Assembly: GCA_002837195.1 (NCBI GenBank)
Contig: KZ478060.1
Coordinates: forward strand, 222,130-286,129
Source: Enterobacterales bacterium CwR94
Lineage (GTDB): Bacteria > Pseudomonadota > Gammaproteobacteria > Enterobacterales > Enterobacteriaceae
Length of the DNA: 64,000 nt
Direction of reading: 5' to 3'
Every line of letters starts with the position of its first letter. The stretch's first letter is position 1. Shown here in pieces: positions 63,192-64,000 of this stretch. The translations under genes and the position numbers were made by a program. A model generated the notes under the pieces. That model did no database searches, had not been told where the DNA came from, and worked only from the letters and a program-made list of their open reading frames with translations.

Positions 63192-64000
63192 ATGAAAAAA
63201 ATCACACTGCTCGCCAGCGCACTGCTGTTCTCCCTTGCCACAGGCGTTGCTCAGGCCGATACGCTGGCAGATATCAAAGCCAAAGGTGCCATGACTGTCG
63301 GCATCGATCCGACCTTTCCTCCCTATGAATACACCAACGACAGCGGCGAAATTGTGGGCTACAGCGTCGCCATCATGCAGGACTTCGCGCGCCAGCAGGG
63401 GGTGAAACTGGAATTTCAGAAGACCGCATTTAGCGGCATTTTGCCAGGGCTGATTTCTGGCGCATTTAATGCCGAAGGATCTTCGCTGAACGTCACTGCG
63501 GAACGCGCCAAAAAAGTACTGTTTACCGTGCCGTACAGCAAAACCGTCAACGGCATTTTGGTACGTAAAAGCGACGCTGCCAATTACAGCGAGAAACCGT
63601 TAACCATTACCGCGTTGGCGGGCCTGAAAGGGGCGGCCAAAAGCGCCAGCGTGCCAGAGCAATTGCTGAAAACCTTTAATGAAACGCTGAAAAAAGAGGG
63701 GCTCAAACCCATCACCATTATTAGCGTGGATACCCTGGATCAAACGGTCAGTACGCTGATGACGCGACGTGCCGATTTCGTGATCGACGATATCGCTGTG
63801 CTGGCACCGGTGGCACAAAAGTACAGCGACAAAGTGGCACAAGCGGGTGAAGTCGGGCCTTCACAGTGGATGGCATGGGCGACGCGTAAAGACGACGCGG
63901 CGTTGAACCAGGCCATTAGCAAGCACATCCTGGCGATGCAGGCTTCCGGTGCGCTCGGCAAGCTGCAACAGCAGTATCTGGGCACCACCTTTACCGTTCC
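63192..64000 (+). CDS. Amino-acid ABC transporter substrate-binding protein (family 3), cut by window end
   Basis: The first 269 residues of an exported binding protein; no stop codon before the window ends. The signal peptide ends at VAQA-DTL (residue 22). The SBP family 3 signature is evident: GAMTVGIDPTFPPYEYTNDSGEIVGYSVAIMQDFA. ADFVIDD and the terminal LGKLQQQYLG mark the closing part, so nearly the whole protein is seen. It captures a polar amino acid or opine-like compound; permease and ATPase genes are expected beyond the edge. Confidence 0.85.
   Translation, partial: MKKITLLASALLFSLATGVAQADTLADIKAKGAMTVGIDPTFPPYEYTNDSGEIVGYSVAIMQDFARQQGVKLEFQKTAFSGILPGLISGAFNAEGSSLNVTAERAKKVLFTVPYSKTVNGILVRKSDAANYSEKPLTITALAGLKGAAKSASVPEQLLKTFNETLKKEGLKPITIISVDTLDQTVSTLMTRRADFVIDDIAVLAPVAQKYSDKVAQAGEVGPSQWMAWATRKDDAALNQAISKHILAMQASGALGKLQQQYLGTTFTV

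Noticed and set aside
62933-63328. 131-codon plus-strand frame between RpiR and the ABC binding protein
   Set aside because: It overlaps both genes in another frame and lacks protein-like features.

Overview
The window is chromosomal DNA of a gamma-proteobacterium of the order Enterobacterales. The right third carries a gene order typical of that order: trhA, ygfZ, sdhE-cptA, fldB, xerD-dsbC-recJ, prfB (with the classical +1 recoding site) and lysS. The ecpRABCDE pilus operon, the ycgZ-ymgA-ariR cluster, yecA, ahpCF, ampH and opgB agree with this. The genus cannot be settled from the sequence alone; a plant- or environment-associated relative of Pantoea, Erwinia, Kosakonia or Serratia would fit. 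I saw no tRNA, rRNA, insertion sequence, prophage or CRISPR array.

Layout. 145-7586 (minus) is a six-gene catabolic operon: acyl-CoA synthetase, CoA-transferase, short-chain dehydrogenase, thiolase, MFS permease and SMP-30-type lactonase. It looks built for uptake, activation and thiolytic cleavage of a short-chain (hydroxy)acid. 7827-8604 holds a DUF2975 membrane protein and a small XRE regulator. 8758-10518 is a nest of very small proteins of the YcgZ/YmgA/AriR connector family. 10780-13181 holds a DUF4153 membrane protein and yecA. 13237-18762 (minus) is a six-gene operon of LacI-type regulator, ABC importer and metallophosphoesterase with a perfect palindromic operator. 19188-21763 (minus) is a glucose/maltose-type PTS permease and its LacI/MalI-like repressor, also with a palindromic operator. 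21929-23214 (minus) is a ToxR-like membrane regulator plus a membrane partner. It is divergent from the E. coli common pilus operon ecpRABCDE (23496-30203). ahpC-ahpF follow.

32533-37908 is a mixed stretch: exported lactonase, membrane protein, LysR/SDR divergent pair, small orphan protein and ampH. opgB follows. 40492-49168 (minus) is a seven-gene carbohydrate operon in transcription order: binding protein, ABC ATPase, permease, SorC regulator, GlpD-like FAD dehydrogenase, DhnA-type aldolase and FGGY kinase. It is preceded by a 12-bp-arm inverted repeat and then by a tandem array of about four 88-bp GC-rich hairpin repeats. The likely logic is import of a polyol, phosphorylation, oxidation to a ketose phosphate and aldol cleavage to DHAP plus an aldehyde; the substrate is unknown.

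49748-51789 holds a tautomerase/LysR pair and an HD hydrolase. The housekeeping block from trhA to lysS follows, interrupted by a LysE-type exporter. The window ends with an RpiR regulator and the start of an amino-acid-type ABC binding protein cut by the window edge.

The least familiar material is the seven-gene polyol-type operon, the ecp-linked ToxR-like pair, the expanded ymg connector cluster and the 88-bp hairpin array.
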